From JADLHS01 sp036274115 (GTDB lineage: Bacteria > Verrucomicrobiota > Verrucomicrobiia > Limisphaerales > JADLHS01): a DNA stretch of 18,057 bases. This document shows positions 1 to 7,840 of this stretch, one piece after another. The position numbers and the translations under genes were made by a program. The stretch covers positions 1 through 18,057 of the forward strand of contig DASUGI010000188.1 of assembly GCA_036274115.1 (NCBI GenBank). The letters are read 5' to 3'. Numbering within the stretch: the first letter of the stretch is position 1; each line of letters opens with the position of its first letter. The notes below the pieces were generated by a model. It was not told the origin of the DNA. It did no database searches and saw only the letters and a list, made by a program, of their open reading frames with translations.

Positions 1-3000
1 ATCGTTGGATTGAGCCACCACCAGATCCACTCGCCCATCGGCGTCATAGTCCGAAACCGCGCAGCCGCGTTGTTCGCCATAGATGGCAATACCGGATTCC
101 TCCGCACTGACCGGTCGCAGATTACCCTTGCCGTTTCCCAGCAAGAGCAGTCCCCGGCCGGCGTCGTTTCGCAGCGTCTCCGGTTGTGCGGAAAAGAAGT
201 TTTGCGCCAGGAACACGTCGTCGTTCCCATCTCCGTCAAAGTCCGCCACCGTCACGCCAAAGGCCGGCGCAAATTGCGCCTCGACCGGCAACGGCACCGC
301 TTCAAATTTCCCTCCTCGATTCAGGAACAGCATGTGGCGCAACTCCCGGGCTTCGACCATGGCGGCAGTGCTGAACTTCTCGCCGTAAATCCTCTCGAGA
401 TGAGCTTCGCCGAATGCCTTATAGGTCGGCGTATTGCCGCGGAGATACGGCACGGCGGCGGCGCTGGCCGTGAGGTCACGTTGCGGCAGCCACTTTTTGG
501 TCAGGCGGTCTTGATGCGCTTCAATGATTTCGATGCGGCCCATTTCATTGAAGTCGCCATAGTAAATGCGCAGGGGACGTTGTGCATCATAGTCGCCTTC
601 GTATTTGGTGTTCTGTCCCCAATTGGAAGCGACAATATCGAGCCGCCCATCCCCATCGAAGTCGCCAACCGCGACGCCGTTCCACCAGCCCGTGAGTTGA
701 TCCAGCCCCCAGGCCTTGGTGGCATTGGTAAAGCCATTCGGCGTATTGATCAGGATTTGAACCGGTCCCCAGTCGCAGCCTACCACCAAATCCTGATGAC
801 CATCGGTGTTGAGGTCTGCAAACACGGCGGAGCTCACCATGCCCAGGTTAATCAACGCCTTCACTGGCGGGCCGGTGGCTTCCGTGAGTTGCCCCTGGTC
901 GTTTCGCAACAGCATCATCGAGTCCGCCGCTTCAGGATAACGATTGAACCGCGCGCGTCCTCCGATAAAGAAGTCGAGATTACCATCGCCGTCCACATCC
1001 GACATCGCCAGCGGCCCGGTGACACTTTTCTCACGGGTGACCTGCGGGCCGGAGGCCCAGGTGTTGGACGAAGTCAGGTTCATGAACTGCGCCGCATCCT
1101 TGAGTTTGGGATCCTCCCATGCCGACACGCCGAGGATGAGCGAGAAGCCAGCAACCTTGCCGCCATAACCAAGCACGCTGGTAAGATCAAGCCGCGCGCC
1201 CAGTTGTTTTTTCTCCGGATGAAACGGTTCAAACCGGCCGTCGCGACCATTCTGATAAATTCCCAGCAGCCTGCCGCGTGAAGATCCGATGAGCAGTTCA
1301 TCGAGTCCATCACCGTCCAGGTCGAACCAACTCACGCCCGGACCGAGACGGCTCAGGCGGTTGGGCAACAGCGGTTGAGCTTCGAAATCGTTGAACGCAT
1401 TCTCCTGATTCGTGTGGTTCAATAAAGTACTGACGTCTTCAAACAGCGGGTTGGGTTTGTTAACCACGCGCGGTGTCGCGCTCACGGTGTTGGTCTGGGT
1501 AATGATGTAAAGCCGGTTGGCTTGAACCTCCGGCACTTCGGTGACGCGTCCATCCCGCCAGGTGACTTGTAACTTGTAGGGCGACCAATCCGCTCGAGCC
1601 GCAAAGGCCAGCGTATAATCACCCCCCGAAGCGTAACGACCGCCGCTGATGACTTCCTGCTCCTGGTTCTTGTGACCAATCAACTTCACCTTCGCGCCGA
1701 TACCGGATGTGTTGGGGGAGCGACCTTGCAGGCGCACCGCAATGCGCGGGGCCGTGCCATCGTTGCGATAAAGCTCCGGTGCACCATCGGTATTGTTGAT
1801 GACCACGTCCTGATCCCCGTCGTTATCAAGGTCGCTGAGGATCATGCCGCCATGCGGACGTTCCGCGCGGAAACCGTAACGCTCGCCCACTTCCTCAAAG
1901 CGCAAATCACCCCGGTTGCGAAACAACTGACAGCGCACCTTCAATACGGGAAGATTCCGCCGGAATTCCTCCATGTCCTGAATCTTCTTCATTTTGTTTG
2001 CCCGCGAAAACATGGCGTCCGCGTCCAGGTAATCCTGCAGGTTGCCGCAGGAAATGAGCAGGTCGGCATAGCCATCGAAATCGATGTCGAGAAAGTTCGC
2101 GCCCCACGTCCATTCGCTGGCGGCCAGCCCGGCAAAGGGCGCGATCTCGGCAAACGTATTGTCGCCCCGATTCAGATAGAACGTGTTTTGGCTGTATTGT
2201 GGGATTAATCCATAATTGTCGGTCTGCGGCGTTCCAGGCGAAGTCATTCCTCGCTGCTGCTGGCGACGCGAGTAATCACGACTCAACATGTCGCCCACGA
2301 AAAAGTCCAACCAGCCGTCGAGATTCACGTCGGCAAAATCAACCGCCATCGAAGCGAAGCTGGCATGGCGCACGACCAATGGCGACGTGTGGGTGAAGCG
2401 CCCCTGCCCGTCATTGAGCCAAAAGCGATCCGGCGTGTGAAAGTCGTTGCACACATAAAGATCCGGCGCACCATCGCCGTTGAAGTCTCGAAACTGTGCT
2501 GCCAGCGCCGAACCATCCAGCGGGCCCGGTGGCAATGAGCCCGGGGGCAGGGTGAAATAAGAATCGTCCGCCTCCTTGAAGCGACCGTGGCCATCGTTCA
2601 ACAACAGCACGTCCGGTTCGCCCCGTTCAAAAAGCGCCGCGCCTTGCGCATAGAATTGATCCTTGAACTGCGCTGACAGTTCCTTCCCGTCCCGTACCCG
2701 CTGCCACTCTTTAGCCAGGTCTGCGCCGATTTCAACATGGTCATCCAGATACGAGCGGCTGCGATAGTTGCAAAGGTAAATGTCCAATGCGCCGTCGCCA
2801 TTCACGTCGGCGACCGCAATGGACGTGCTGGCGAATTTGGAATGGCGACCCGGGAAGGTCAGGTCTTCAGTGAAATGGCCTTTGCTATCATTGAGGAACA
2901 GGCGATTGGGCCCGCCGCGCGCCGTCACGATCAGGTCCAGCGAGCCATCGCCATTGACGTCGGCCATGGTCGCGCCGATCGACTGTTGACCGGCGCATGC

Positions 3001-3399
3001 CACACCTGCCTTTGCGGTGAGGTCTTCAAACTTCCAATTGCCGAGGTTGCGATACAGAACGTTGGGCCCATCGCTCGAACAGAAATACAGATCGCACCAC
3101 CCGTCACCGTCCACGTCGCCCGCTGCCACGCCCGTCGGGATGAGCGTATAAAGCGAGCGGGTCTGACCCGACACGAAGTTGGAAAAATGGATGCCAGCCG
3201 ATAACGGCGGCATTGAAGTAAACGCGATCGGCGTATTGCCGCTGATTGGCAATGGAACTGATTTCGCGGTCGGCATTTCGGCGGCGCTGCCGCACGCGGC
3301 GGACACCACCAGAAAGGTCGCGATGATGTTTTCGAGGCACGCCATCAACCGTCGCTGGAGGCGATTGACGGAGTTCGTTGTCCAGGCTAGCCGTGTCAT
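1..3399 (-). CDS. FG-GAP/VCBS repeat protein with ASPIC/UnbV domain (C-terminus beyond the window)
   Basis: The minus-strand frame is open from the ATG at 3399 to base 1 (1133 codons, no stop reached); I read it through codon by codon. An N-terminal hydrophobic stretch (about residues 24-36, ending near GSAAE) after an RR-containing leader looks like a Sec signal peptide; Met19 is an alternative start. I count 13 calcium-loop motifs of the D-x-[DN]-x-DG-x-x-D type, for example GDVDGDGWCDLYF near residue 96, WFDLDGDGLDELLI near 690 and VSDYDADGRVDLVV near 1117, typical of FG-GAP/VCBS beta-propellers. Residues about 553-633 match ASPIC/UnbV (SGIGAKVKL, VISGGRYASGG, VTWRDGRV). The order is propeller, ASPIC/UnbV, propeller. 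The family is exported and probably binds surface glycans or proteins; the ligand is unknown. It is divergent from the pseudopilin gene, so it may share a control region with it. Confidence 0.9.
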   Translation of the reverse strand, partial: MTRLAWTTNSVNRLQRRLMACLENIIATFLVVSAACGSAAEMPTAKSVPLPISGNTPIAFTSMPPLSAGIHFSNFVSGQTRSLYTLIPTGVAAGDVDGDGWCDLYFCSSDGPNVLYRNLGNWKFEDLTAKAGVACAGQQSIGATMADVNGDGSLDLIVTARGGPNRLFLNDSKGHFTEDLTFPGRHSKFASTSIAVADVNGDGALDIYLCNYRSRSYLDDHVEIGADLAKEWQRVRDGKELSAQFKDQFYAQGAALFERGEPDVLLLNDGHGRFKEADDSYFTLPPGSLPPGPLDGSALAAQFRDFNGDGAPDLYVCNDFHTPDRFWLNDGQGRFTHTSPLVVRHASFASMAVDFADVNLDGWLDFFVGDMLSRDYSRRQQQRGMTSPGTPQTDNYGLIPQYSQNTFYLNRGDNTFAEIAPFAGLAASEWTWGANFLDIDFDGYADLLISCGNLQDYLDADAMFSRANKMKKIQDMEEFRRNLPVLKVRCQLFRNRGDLRFEEVGERYGFRAERPHGGMILSDLDNDGDQDVVINNTDGAPELYRNDGTAPRIAVRLQGRSPNTSGIGAKVKLIGHKNQEQEVISGGRYASGGDYTLAFAARADWSPYKLQVTWRDGRVTEVPEVQANRLYIITQTNTVSATPRVVNKPNPLFEDVSTLLNHTNQENAFNDFEAQPLLPNRLSRLGPGVSWFDLDGDGLDELLIGSSRGRLLGIYQNGRDGRFEPFHPEKKQLGARLDLTSVLGYGGKVAGFSLILGVSAWEDPKLKDAAQFMNLTSSNTWASGPQVTREKSVTGPLAMSDVDGDGNLDFFIGGRARFNRYPEAADSMMLLRNDQGQLTEATGPPVKALINLGMVSSAVFADLNTDGHQDLVVGCDWGPVQILINTPNGFTNATKAWGLDQLTGWWNGVAVGDFDGDGRLDIVASNWGQNTKYEGDYDAQRPLRIYYGDFNEMGRIEIIEAHQDRLTKKWLPQRDLTASAAAVPYLRGNTPTYKAFGEAHLERIYGEKFSTAAMVEARELRHMLFLNRGGKFEAVPLPVEAQFAPAFGVTVADFDGDGNDDVFLAQNFFSAQPETLRNDAGRGLLLLGNGKGNLRPVSAEESGIAIYGEQRGCAVSDYDADGRVDLVVAQSND

Positions 3400-3523
3400 G
3401 CCAGAGCGATGGGTGAATCGTGGTTCAAAGTAGGTACCTGGCTGTTGTGAAGCCAGTAAATTGATGACAAGATTCTGGCCTGACCGCGGCGAGTCGTTGT
3501 GATTGCTGAAGTGATGATGGGCC

Positions 3524-3549
3524 TACCGTCCGGGCGGTTAAGGACGGTA
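3524..3549. promoter_or_regulatory. 8-bp dyad, possible operator or hairpin
   Basis: TACCGTCC at 3524-3531 is the exact reverse complement of GGACGGTA at 3542-3549, with a 10-nt spacer. It sits mid-way in the divergent region, a usual place for a regulator binding site shared by both genes. No known regulator consensus was recognised, and a transcribed hairpin is equally possible. Confidence 0.3.
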
Positions 3550-3662
3550 TTGGGTGTTCGAGTTAAACCGTTAAACTGTCTGGTGTTGTGGACGGTCACG
3601 TTCCCGGGAATTCCATTCAAGTGGCTGAAAAAACTTGGCAAAAATATCGTCTGGCGCGAAGG

Positions 3663-3708
3663 TGTGGCCACTTCATGCCACATGACGCCCTTTTGCAGGG
3701 CATATAAT
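3663..3708 (+). promoter_or_regulatory. Putative promoter of the pseudopilin gene with upstream dyad
   Basis: A perfect TATAAT lies at 3703-3708. No TTGACA-like box stands 16-18 nt upstream; instead TGTGGC (3663-3668) and GCCACA (3677-3682) form a 6-bp dyad with an 8-nt spacer covering the expected -35 zone. That is compatible with an activator-dependent promoter. Transcription would start near 3715, only a few bases before the ATG at 3720, so the message would be nearly leaderless if that start is used. This is motif reading only. Confidence 0.3.
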
Positions 3709-3719
3709 CTGTGTAATTG

Positions 3720-4604
3720 ATGAGAGCACAACATGAGTCAGATGCGAACGGGTCGTTCCATCCGCGTGGGGTGTCGCCTGCGGGACGCACGCCGATGTCA
3801 GCGTTTACCCTCATCGAACTGCTGGTAGTTATCGCCATCATTGCCATTCTCGCGGCAATGTTGCTGCCGGCTTTATCCAAAGCTAAAGGCAAGGCCAAGC
3901 AGATTTCCTGCATCAACAACCTCAACCAGATGGGCAAAGCTTTGGTGATGTACGTGAATGACAACAACGCTTACTACCCTGGATGTCTCTGGGTCCAGGG
4001 CGGGACCTATTACTATGTCTGGATGCCACGACTCTTGTCGAACATGGGAAACAATCGGAATGCCTTCCTTTGTCCGTCTGCGTCGCCAGAGGCCGCTTAT
4101 GACCGGAAACTAAACCCGACCCTGGTGATAATGATTGACCCTTCCACCGGGGTACAAAACACTAATTCCGTCATCAACACTTCGCGCTTTTCGTATGGTT
4201 GGAATGACTGGGGATTGGGGGCCGTGCGCAATGGGCCGTGCCTGGGTGCGGGCGGTGACGTTGAGCCGCCCGGAACATGGCTGGTGAAAGACAGCAAGGT
4301 CAAATCCCCCTCCGCGTTCATCGTCATCGGAGATGTTCCCGCAGTTAAGCTGGGAATGAATTTTAATGCAAACATGGACGTGACGAGCGATACCCCGCCC
4401 CATTCCGAGCGGCCCTCCAATCGGCACAACTACCGGACCGATTTGTTGTTTGCGGATGGCCACGCGGAAGGCCCAAAACGCGCCGACGTGATCAATCCCG
4501 CGCCGAACTGGCCCTGGCGCAACCGTTGGAGCAACGACAACCTCCCGCACAATGAACTGAATTGGGTAGTGACGCCCGCCTATAACAATTATCTGGATCC
4601 CTGA
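3720..4604 (+). CDS. Type II/IV pseudopilin-like protein with H-X9-DG domain
   Basis: The 294-residue protein carries a prepilin N-terminal cleavage/methylation motif: A28 followed by FTLIELLVVIAIIAIL, with the conserved Glu at position +5 (E33) and the hydrophobic helix running to LLPALSKAK. Near the C-terminus, H236 and D246-G247 are spaced exactly as in the prepilin-type processing-associated H-X9-DG motif (HNYRTDLLFADG). This architecture is heavily expanded in Planctomycetota and Verrucomicrobiota, where its role is mostly unknown; a cell-envelope or pseudopilus subunit is likely. The residue before the cleavage site is Ala instead of the usual Gly. The start is uncertain: TTG 3717, ATG 3720 or ATG 3795 (MSAFTL) are all in frame; a long leader is common in this family, so I use 3720. 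The lipoprotein gene follows after 21 nt. Confidence 0.85.
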   Translation: MRAQHESDANGSFHPRGVSPAGRTPMSAFTLIELLVVIAIIAILAAMLLPALSKAKGKAKQISCINNLNQMGKALVMYVNDNNAYYPGCLWVQGGTYYYVWMPRLLSNMGNNRNAFLCPSASPEAAYDRKLNPTLVIMIDPSTGVQNTNSVINTSRFSYGWNDWGLGAVRNGPCLGAGGDVEPPGTWLVKDSKVKSPSAFIVIGDVPAVKLGMNFNANMDVTSDTPPHSERPSNRHNYRTDLLFADGHAEGPKRADVINPAPNWPWRNRWSNDNLPHNELNWVVTPAYNNYLDP

Positions 4605-4625
4605 AGGCGGGAAGGGCTGAGAAAA

Positions 4626-4985
4626 ATGAAGAACATAATCTGGTTCACATTGGCTGTGTGCCTGGTGGGGTTGCCGGGGTGTGGCAGTAAGAAGTCAGAA
4701 GCGGATAAGCTCGTCGAAGCCGCCAGACAGTCGTTCGCAAACGCCCCCGAGCCGCTTAAGGCAAAGTTTCAGGAACTTAAGACCGCTATCGATGCCCCTG
4801 ATTTTCCGAAAGCCAAGGCCGCCCTCGACGAATTGAAAAAATCCCAGTTGTCAGCGGAGCAGCAAATGGCCGTTACGGAGCAAGAGCAATCGTTGATGCT
4901 GAAGGCATCCGCGGCGGCTCAAAACGGTGATGCAGAAGCTTTCAAGATGATGCAAGCCGTCCGCTCGGAACGTCGTTCCCGCTGA
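4626..4985 (+). CDS. Small lipoprotein of unknown function
   Basis: This 119-residue protein begins with a lipoprotein signal: MKNIIWFTLAVCLVGLPGC, with lipobox L16-P17-G18-C19. Lipidation at Cys19 would leave about 100 mature residues rich in Ala, Lys, Glu and Gln with no predicted membrane segment, probably all-helical (for example KLVEAARQSFANAPEPLK and ALDELKKSQLSAEQQM). It starts 21 nt after the pseudopilin stop, so the two are probably co-transcribed; a periplasmic partner of the pseudopilin is an inference from position only. I do not recognise a named family. Confidence 0.75.
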   Translation: MKNIIWFTLAVCLVGLPGCGSKKSEADKLVEAARQSFANAPEPLKAKFQELKTAIDAPDFPKAKAALDELKKSQLSAEQQMAVTEQEQSLMLKASAAAQNGDAEAFKMMQAVRSERRSR

Positions 4986-5012
4986 GCCGCTGAACCGAGG
5001 TAACCTGATTCC

Positions 5013-5033
5013 GCCGGGAGGAGGAGTCCCGGC
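5013..5033 (+). terminator. Hairpin after the pseudopilin-lipoprotein pair
   Basis: GCCGGGA (5013-5019) and TCCCGGC (5027-5033) form a 7-bp GC-rich stem with a 7-nt GGAGGAG loop, 28 nt after the lipoprotein stop. Only TT follows, so it is a weak intrinsic terminator at best. It could instead affect translation of the gene starting at 5062. Confidence 0.35.
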
Positions 5034-5061
5034 TTAACAGTGGTTACTCAAGACTTCTATT

Positions 5062-7644
5062 ATGACGAAACTGAAATCCTTCACGATGGTGGGGCTTGCC
5101 ACCTCGCTACTGTTGCATTCCGCTTTTGCGGTTGAATCTTCGGTGACACTGCGTCCACCGGCGGTTCCGCTGGTGGCGTGCGACCCATATTTCAGCGTGT
5201 GGTCGCCGGCCGACAAATTGACGAACGCCGATACGGTGCACTGGACCGGCAAGCGCTATCGTCTCAACAGCTCCGTAACCATCGACGGCAAGAGGTTCAA
5301 CGTGATGGGGAAGGATTCTGCCAATTCGCCAGCGTTAAAGCAAACCAGCGTGAATGTTTTGCCGACGCGCACGATCTATACGTTTGAAGCCGCCGGGGTG
5401 GCGCTGACGCTCACGTTTCTGACACCCGCGTTGCCGGACGATGTCGATTTGCTCTCGCGACCCGTCACCTATGTCACTTACGACTTCCGCGCCACTGACA
5501 ACCAAAAGCACAAAGTGGCATTTGACTTCAATGCTTCGGGCGAACTTACGGTTAACCAGGGTGGGCAAAAGGTCGTGGGTTCGGTGTTTGACTGGACCGC
5601 AAAGCCCCACGATTTGGTGGGCGTCAAAATCGGCTCGGTGGATCAACCCATCCTGGCCAGGAAGGGTGACGACATCCGGATTGATTGGGGACATCTTTAT
5701 CTGGCGGCTGACCAGGCGCAGGCGCAGGGCAGTTATGGGGAGCGCGGCCCCAAAGGGCGAAGCGGCGAGACGGCGACGGTCGCCGACTCGCCGACTCGCC
5801 GACTCGCCGATTCTCTGTCCGGTGAATCCGCAATCGGATCCCTTTCCTTCAAAGCATTTGAAGTCGGCAGCAAACCTGTTTCCCGCTGGCTTATCGTCGC
5901 CTATGACGACGAGTATTCGATCCAATACATGAAGAAGAATCTGCGCCCGTACTGGCGGCGCAATGGCTGGGAAGCCGCCGACTTGCTGAAGGCTTCCGCG
6001 AGGGATTACGCGTCCCTGCAAAAGCGGTGCATCAAGTTCGACAAGGAATTGATGGCAGACCTCGTGAAAGCGGGTGGCGAGAAGTATGCCAAAATCGCGG
6101 CGCTGGCGTACCGGCAGTGCTTCGCCGCGGGCAAGTTTGTCGCCGATGAAAACGGCCAGCCCATTTCGTTCTGCAAGGAGAATCATTCCAATGGTTGCAT
6201 CGGCACTTCCGACGTGTTTTATCCGATGGCGCCGCAATTCCTGTTGTTCGGCTCGTCGGTGGCCAAGTCGTTCCTCGTGCCGTTCATGAACTACGCGGCC
6301 AGCGACCGCTGGAAGTTCCCGTTCGCGCCGCACGACCTCGGCACCTACCCGCACGCCAATGGTCAGGTCTATGGCGGTGGTGAGCGCACGGAAGATAATC
6401 AGATGCCGGTCGAAGAGAGCGGCAACCTGCTGATCCTGATGGCCGCCGTGGCGCAGATGGACGGCAATGCCAGTTTCGCCGGTCGTTATTGGCCGACGCT
6501 GACTCGCTGGGCGGAGTATCTCAAGGCGAAGGGGTTTGATCCGGAGAACCAATTGTGCACGGACGACTTCGCCGGGCACATGGCGCACAATGTGAACCTG
6601 AGCGTGAAGGCGATTTGCGGTTTGGGTTCGTACGCGAAGTTGTGCGAGATGCGGGGTGACAAAGCCACGGCGGCGGAATACTTCAAGATCGCGCGCGAAT
6701 TTGCCCAACGCTGGGTCAAGGAAGCCGATGACGGCGAGAAATACCGCCTCGCCTTCGACCGTCCGGGCACGTGGAGTCAGAAATACAATCTCATGTGGGA
6801 CCGGGTTCTCGGTTTGAACCTGTTCCCCGCCGAGGTGGCCAAGAAGGAAATGGCATTCTATCGGAAGATGCAGAATCGCTATGGCCTGCCGCTCGATAAC
6901 CGGAAGGATTACACCAAGCTGGATTGGATCGTCTGGACCGCCACGTTGACGCAGAACCGGGCGGATTTTGAAGCTTTGATCGATCCCGTGTTTGCCTTCC
7001 TCAACGAGAGTCCGGATCGCGCGCCGATGCCCGACTGGTATCAGACGAAGTCCGCGAAGAAAGAGGGCTTCACCGCGCGTCCGGTCGTGGGTGGTGTCTT
7101 TGCGCCGTTGCTTTACAACAAGAAGGTGTGGAAGAAATGGGCGTCGCGGGACGTGACCAGGGCGGCAAACTGGGCGCCGATGCCCGCGCTGCCGAAGATC
7201 ACCGCCATTGTCCCGGCGGCGGATAAAGCCCCCACGACCTGGACTTACACGACTGTGGCACCGGGCGCGAACTGGTTCGCGGTGGACTTTGACGCGAGTT
7301 CCTGGAAGCAGGGCCAGAGTGGTTTTGGCACCCGCAACACGCCGAGCACTACGATTGGCACCGTCTGGAATTCGCGCGAGATCTGGTTGCGCCGCGAGAT
7401 CGAATTGCCGGATGGCCAGTGGAAGAATCTCCAGGGCTGGTTGCATCACGATGAAGACTCGGAGATTTACATCAACGGTGTGCTGGCGTTGCGCACGTCC
7501 GGTTACACCACGAGCTATGACGCGTTCCCGCTGACCGAAGCCGGCAAAGCGGCATTGAAACCGGGCAAGAATGTTGTGGCGATTTATTGCCGGCAGACGC
7601 AAGGCGGGCAGTATATCGACTTCGGCCTGGTGGATGTGCAGTGA
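5062..7644 (+). CDS. Secreted glutaminase-A-like protein (DUF4964/DUF5127/DUF4965/DUF1793)
   Basis: The protein has 860 residues. Residues 1-23 are a Sec signal peptide ending HSAFA. The order then matches the GtaA-like family: DUF4964 (about 28-85, LRPPAVPLVACDPYFSVWSP), DUF5127 (about 90-330), DUF4965 (about 335-510, with AYRQCFAAGKFVADENG, NGCIGTSDVFYPMAPQ and APHDLGTYPHANGQVYGGG) and DUF1793 (about 515-690, with TDDFAGHMAHNVNLSVKAI, TWSQKYNLMWDRVLGL and DWIVWTATL). Residues about 700-860 form an extra beta-sandwich-like domain (WFAVDFDASSWKQGQSGFG, WLHHDEDSEIYINGV) resembling the accessory domains of glycosidases. Fungal relatives are secreted glutaminases; bacterial members often sit in glycan-utilisation loci and their substrate is unsettled, so glutaminase activity is not assured. 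Residues about 227-260 look like an in-frame insertion encoded by repetitive DNA (see 5781-5812). A mobile-looking element follows directly after the stop. Confidence 0.88.
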   Translation: MTKLKSFTMVGLATSLLLHSAFAVESSVTLRPPAVPLVACDPYFSVWSPADKLTNADTVHWTGKRYRLNSSVTIDGKRFNVMGKDSANSPALKQTSVNVLPTRTIYTFEAAGVALTLTFLTPALPDDVDLLSRPVTYVTYDFRATDNQKHKVAFDFNASGELTVNQGGQKVVGSVFDWTAKPHDLVGVKIGSVDQPILARKGDDIRIDWGHLYLAADQAQAQGSYGERGPKGRSGETATVADSPTRRLADSLSGESAIGSLSFKAFEVGSKPVSRWLIVAYDDEYSIQYMKKNLRPYWRRNGWEAADLLKASARDYASLQKRCIKFDKELMADLVKAGGEKYAKIAALAYRQCFAAGKFVADENGQPISFCKENHSNGCIGTSDVFYPMAPQFLLFGSSVAKSFLVPFMNYAASDRWKFPFAPHDLGTYPHANGQVYGGGERTEDNQMPVEESGNLLILMAAVAQMDGNASFAGRYWPTLTRWAEYLKAKGFDPENQLCTDDFAGHMAHNVNLSVKAICGLGSYAKLCEMRGDKATAAEYFKIAREFAQRWVKEADDGEKYRLAFDRPGTWSQKYNLMWDRVLGLNLFPAEVAKKEMAFYRKMQNRYGLPLDNRKDYTKLDWIVWTATLTQNRADFEALIDPVFAFLNESPDRAPMPDWYQTKSAKKEGFTARPVVGGVFAPLLYNKKVWKKWASRDVTRAANWAPMPALPKITAIVPAADKAPTTWTYTTVAPGANWFAVDFDASSWKQGQSGFGTRNTPSTTIGTVWNSREIWLRREIELPDGQWKNLQGWLHHDEDSEIYINGVLALRTSGYTTSYDAFPLTEAGKAALKPGKNVVAIYCRQTQGGQYIDFGLVDVQ
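5781..5812 (+). repeat. 8-bp tandem repeat inside the glutaminase-like gene
   Basis: Three exact copies of CGCCGACT (5781-5788, 5789-5796, 5797-5804) are followed by a fourth with one change, CGCCGATT (5805-5812). Just upstream, CGGCGAC-G-GTCGCCG forms a 15-nt near-palindrome that overlaps the first unit. Together they encode a low-complexity stretch (VADSPTRRLADS) between otherwise family-like sequence. The unit is not a multiple of three, so gain or loss of one or two copies would shift the frame. Confidence 0.85.
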
Positions 7645-7648
7645 ATCT

Positions 7649-7794
7649 CGTAGGACGGGCGTGCGCGCGTCGCGCCTGTCTCTAACTGAAAAACATCCGC
7701 CTCAGCGGTGACAGAGATCGTTGAGCATCGTTGTAATCAGTTCATTCGATTCAGAAAAATGGAGACAGGCGGACGGCGCGACGCCGGTCCTACG
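7649..7794. mobile_element. 146-bp MITE-like palindromic element
   Basis: Imperfect terminal inverted repeats of 33-34 nt bound this element. The outer 8 bases (CGTAGGAC / GTCCTACG) and the inner 10 (CGCCTGTCTC / GAGACAGGCG) match exactly. The hexamer TGAATC stands on both sides (7642-7647 and 7795-7800), as a target-site duplication would; one unpaired T at 7648 lies between the left copy and the arm. The left hexamer begins with the TGA stop of the upstream gene, so insertion kept that gene intact. There is no coding capacity, so it would need a transposase from elsewhere. Confidence 0.65.
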
Positions 7795-7840
7795 TGAATC
7801 AATGATTGCTTTGGCGGACCGATGCCAGTAACCGTTCTGC

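Larger units (their letters stand above)
3400..3719. other. Divergent intergenic region
   Basis: This 320-bp stretch separates the minus-strand FG-GAP gene from the plus-strand pseudopilin gene. The minus frame upstream of 3399 is open back to a stop near 3525, but I see no better start and no conserved motif there. The stretch is more AT-rich than its neighbours. It holds the two dyads listed separately, a 7-bp direct repeat GTTAAAC at 3562-3568 and 3570-3576, a short inverted repeat CTGGCT/AGCCAG (3438-3443/3451-3456) and a TATAAT box. It is probably the control region for both genes. Confidence 0.6.

Noticed and set aside
10..1281. 423-codon plus-strand open frame
   Set aside because: It is the mirror of the FG-GAP gene on the minus strand, whose 13 Ca-loop motifs establish the coding frame; the plus translation shows no family features.
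5781..5812. CRISPR or minisatellite with its own function
   Set aside because: Only four 8-bp units occur, without spacers and inside a coding frame; treated as a simple tandem repeat.
5335..7602. 755-codon minus-strand open frame inside the glutaminase-like gene
   Set aside because: The plus frame matches a known domain order over its whole length. The antisense frame is Arg/His/Pro-rich and motif-free, as expected from GC-rich codon use.
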